This document shows, piece by piece, positions 50,767 through 52,337 of a stretch of 52,337 bases of DNA (position 1 is the first letter of the stretch; the number at the start of each line of letters is the position of its first letter). The notes under the pieces are model-generated. The model worked only from the letters and a program-made list of their open reading frames with translations. It searched no databases and was not told the DNA's origin. Origin of the DNA: AWTP1-13 sp035550075 (GTDB taxonomy: Bacteria > Pseudomonadota > Alphaproteobacteria > Rhizobiales > Hyphomicrobiaceae); NCBI GenBank assembly GCA_035550075.1, contig DASZQG010000233.1, forward strand, positions 1 through 52,337. Reading direction: 5' to 3'. The position numbers and the translations under genes were made by a program.

Positions 50767-52254
50767 CTAGAACGCAACCCTGCCGTTGGAGCGCGGATCG
50801 GAGCACGGCACCATGGCCTGCCAGCGGTCGTTGCTCCAGCAGGTCTTGCCGGCGGTGCTGTCTTTGTGCTCCCGCTGACGCCGCTCCACGCGGCGCGTCT
50901 CTGACGGCCTGCGCTCGCGCGTGCCGGGCACCGCGACGCACTTGCCATCAACCTCGCGCTGCGCGTGCCCGCATTGCAGCGGGCAGATGCGCCCTTTCTG
51001 CGCGGTGACGGCGTCCAGCGCCGCCGGCGTGGGCTCCTCCGTCGCCAGGGCAATCTTGGTGCGCCGGGCAAACTCCTCCAGCGCGTGGCGGCCGTGTTCG
51101 CCCCACTTGCCGTCGGCCTCGCCGGGATCACAGCCCACGCGCGCCAGCTCTTTCTGCAGCGAGCGGGTGAGCTCGGCCGGCGGGGACCCGGGCGAAGCGG
51201 TGAGGTTGGCGGGCGGGGGCGGCAGACTCGCGGTCTGCGCCGGCTTTTCCGCCTGCTTCGGCGCCGCGCGGTCGCCGGACGCGTGCGCGGCCGCATCCTT
51301 CTCGAGCTGATCGATCATCACCTTGGCGAGGCCGGCGAAGGTGCCGTTCGGGTAGCGGTCCAGGTAGGTGCGCAGCACCGCGGGCGACTTGCTGTCCTTG
51401 ATCGTGGACCAGAAGGTGATCTCCATCTGGCGGTCGAAATCCGTCTGCGACGGCGACGGCGGCGGTGGCGCGGCGGCGGTGGGCGGCACGGAGAAATAGA
51501 ACCGCGCGCGCAGGGCGGAGTGCTCCCACGGCACCTGCCGGTTGCCGGTCGAGGCCATCACGTCGTTGCGCACCTTGATCAGCATGGTGGACAGGTCTTC
51601 GCCCGGAACAAGGACCTGCTTGAGAAGCGCGCCCGCGAACGGCGAGTTGCGGCCCTTGCCGTCCTGCGCGACGTTGCCCGGCTGGGTCGAGAAGCTGATC
51701 AGGGTGCCGGCGCCGGACTCTACCGCCGCCAGGCCGCGTCCGATGCTGGACGAGCGCGTTCCCAGCGAGCGCGCCAGGTTGCGCGCCAGCGGGTTGTCGC
51801 GGCACGCATCGAGAAACAGCACGTTGGTCTTTGATTCTCGCTCCATCGTGCGCTGGATCAGGTCGAGGCGCACCATCTCGAAATCAAGCGCGGCGCCGGA
51901 GTTCAGCTCCGCATCGACCGGCACCAGAAAGTTCTGTCCATCGACCTGCAGGCCGTGCCCGGCATAGAAGAACAGCCCGACGTCGGACCCCTCGAGCCGC
52001 TCGGCGAAGTCGCGGATGTGCCGGTCCATGCCCGCCTTGTCGAGATCGACGCCCTTGATGACGTCGAAGCCGAGCGACGTCAAAGCGGCCGCCATGTCGT
52101 TGGCATCGTTGCGCGGATTGGCGAGTGCGGGGGTGTTGCGGTAGGCCGAGTTGCCGAGCACGAGAGCCACCCGCTTGGCGGCGGCCGCCGGCGCGGCGCC
52201 CAGCAGCACCAGCGCAAGAAGCGCCATGCTGCGCATGAAAACAGAGAACATCAT
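50767..52254 (-). CDS. exported caspase-family (C14) protein with four-cysteine module
   Basis: A 495-residue protein. A signal peptide (MALLALVLLGAAPAAAA) precedes the p20 domain: KRVALVLGNSAYRN, His100 in FFYAGHGLQ, and Cys151 in LFLDACRDNP. The His/Cys dyad is intact, so it may be an active peptidase of the metacaspase/orthocaspase kind. A helical repeat at about 270-320 follows. The C-terminal module (about 362-442) has a PG-binding-like helix pair and four cysteines C375, C424, C428 and C439, as in the 23766 protein. AGAGG precedes ATG 52254. The tail is basic. Confidence 0.9.
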   Translation of the reverse strand: MMFSVFMRSMALLALVLLGAAPAAAAKRVALVLGNSAYRNTPALANPRNDANDMAAALTSLGFDVIKGVDLDKAGMDRHIRDFAERLEGSDVGLFFYAGHGLQVDGQNFLVPVDAELNSGAALDFEMVRLDLIQRTMERESKTNVLFLDACRDNPLARNLARSLGTRSSSIGRGLAAVESGAGTLISFSTQPGNVAQDGKGRNSPFAGALLKQVLVPGEDLSTMLIKVRNDVMASTGNRQVPWEHSALRARFYFSVPPTAAAPPPPSPSQTDFDRQMEITFWSTIKDSKSPAVLRTYLDRYPNGTFAGLAKVMIDQLEKDAAAHASGDRAAPKQAEKPAQTASLPPPPANLTASPGSPPAELTRSLQKELARVGCDPGEADGKWGEHGRHALEEFARRTKIALATEEPTPAALDAVTAQKGRICPLQCGHAQREVDGKCVAVPGTRERRPSETRRVERRQREHKDSTAGKTCWSNDRWQAMVPCSDPRSNGRVAF

Positions 52255-52279
52255 CGCTGGCCTCTGAACGTGACTGTGC

Positions 52280-52337
52280 TTACCGCTCGACCTTGCCCGC
52301 CTCGCTGCTGGTGCCGGAGGGGCTCGCGCTCTCGCTG
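52280..52337 (-). CDS. C-terminal tail of an upstream gene (partial)
   Basis: A minus-strand frame from the right edge ends at TAA 52282-52280 with the residues SESASPSGTSSEAGKVER. It lies 25 bases upstream of the caspase gene. The sequence is low-complexity and no family can be assigned; it may be the preceding gene of the same operon. Confidence 0.4.
   Translation of the reverse strand, partial: SESASPSGTSSEAGKVER

Overview
The window is GC-rich chromosomal DNA from an alphaproteobacterium, most likely Hyphomicrobiales (Rhizobiales). The evidence is a MucR/Ros zinc-finger regulator, a DUF6456 protein next to a stand-alone DnaA-domain-IV-like protein, DUF1491, DUF2076, DUF5330 and DUF1214/DUF1254 proteins, and a SuhB / MotA-like / OmpA-like / penicillin-binding-protein cluster. 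Two CtrA-type boxes agree with this. I see no nodulation, plasmid, prophage, tRNA or rRNA genes and no CRISPR array. Coding density is high, and most long antisense frames are GC-bias shadows.

Layout. 1-90 is the tail of a CHAT-domain protein, followed by a DHFR-fold reductase. 730-3051 is a minus-strand pair: an MTHFR-like protein and an HTH-methyltransferase fusion. 3399-9987 is an envelope cluster: inositol phosphatase, MotA/ExbB-like channel, OmpA/MotB-like partner, bifunctional PBP1A, then overlapping DUF1214 and DUF1254-like genes. 10008-12669 holds small envelope genes and SufE, with two CtrA-like sites. 12675-16112 has an outer-membrane protein, the DUF6456/DnaA-like pair and MucR with an AT-rich upstream region. 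16695-24689 has an S9 peptidase, DUF2076, a D-threonine-aldolase-like enzyme, an isonitrile-hydratase-like protein, a membrane protein with a winged-helix-like tail, a 0.7 kb non-coding gap and a four-cysteine secreted protein. 24731-29684 carries a tungstate-type ABC transporter without a binding protein but with an HTH-PBP regulator, cystathionine beta-lyase, and an orphan amino-acid-binding protein. 29712-36339 has a VWA protein and partner, two flavoproteins, a MaoC/HpcH pair and NAD kinase.

The most unusual segment is 36408-41088. The 3' ends of cutA (+) and of an SMP-30/gluconolactonase gene (-) are each present twice. A fused pair of fragments (37620-37895) lies between two unrelated cargo genes: a lower-GC methyltransferase and an OafA-like surface acyltransferase. 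Each cargo is therefore bracketed by cutA-3' on its left and SMP-30-3' on its right. This is best explained by tandem duplication of a cutA/SMP-30 junction followed by cargo gain or replacement, i.e. a cassette-like site for surface-modification genes.

41146-52337: a nested palindromic repeat, an EmrAB-type efflux operon with a divergent TetR regulator and two matching operators, two GNAT-like proteins (one membrane-anchored), a class II aldolase, oxidoreductases, and a secreted caspase-family protein. The last shares a four-cysteine C-terminal module with the protein at 23766.
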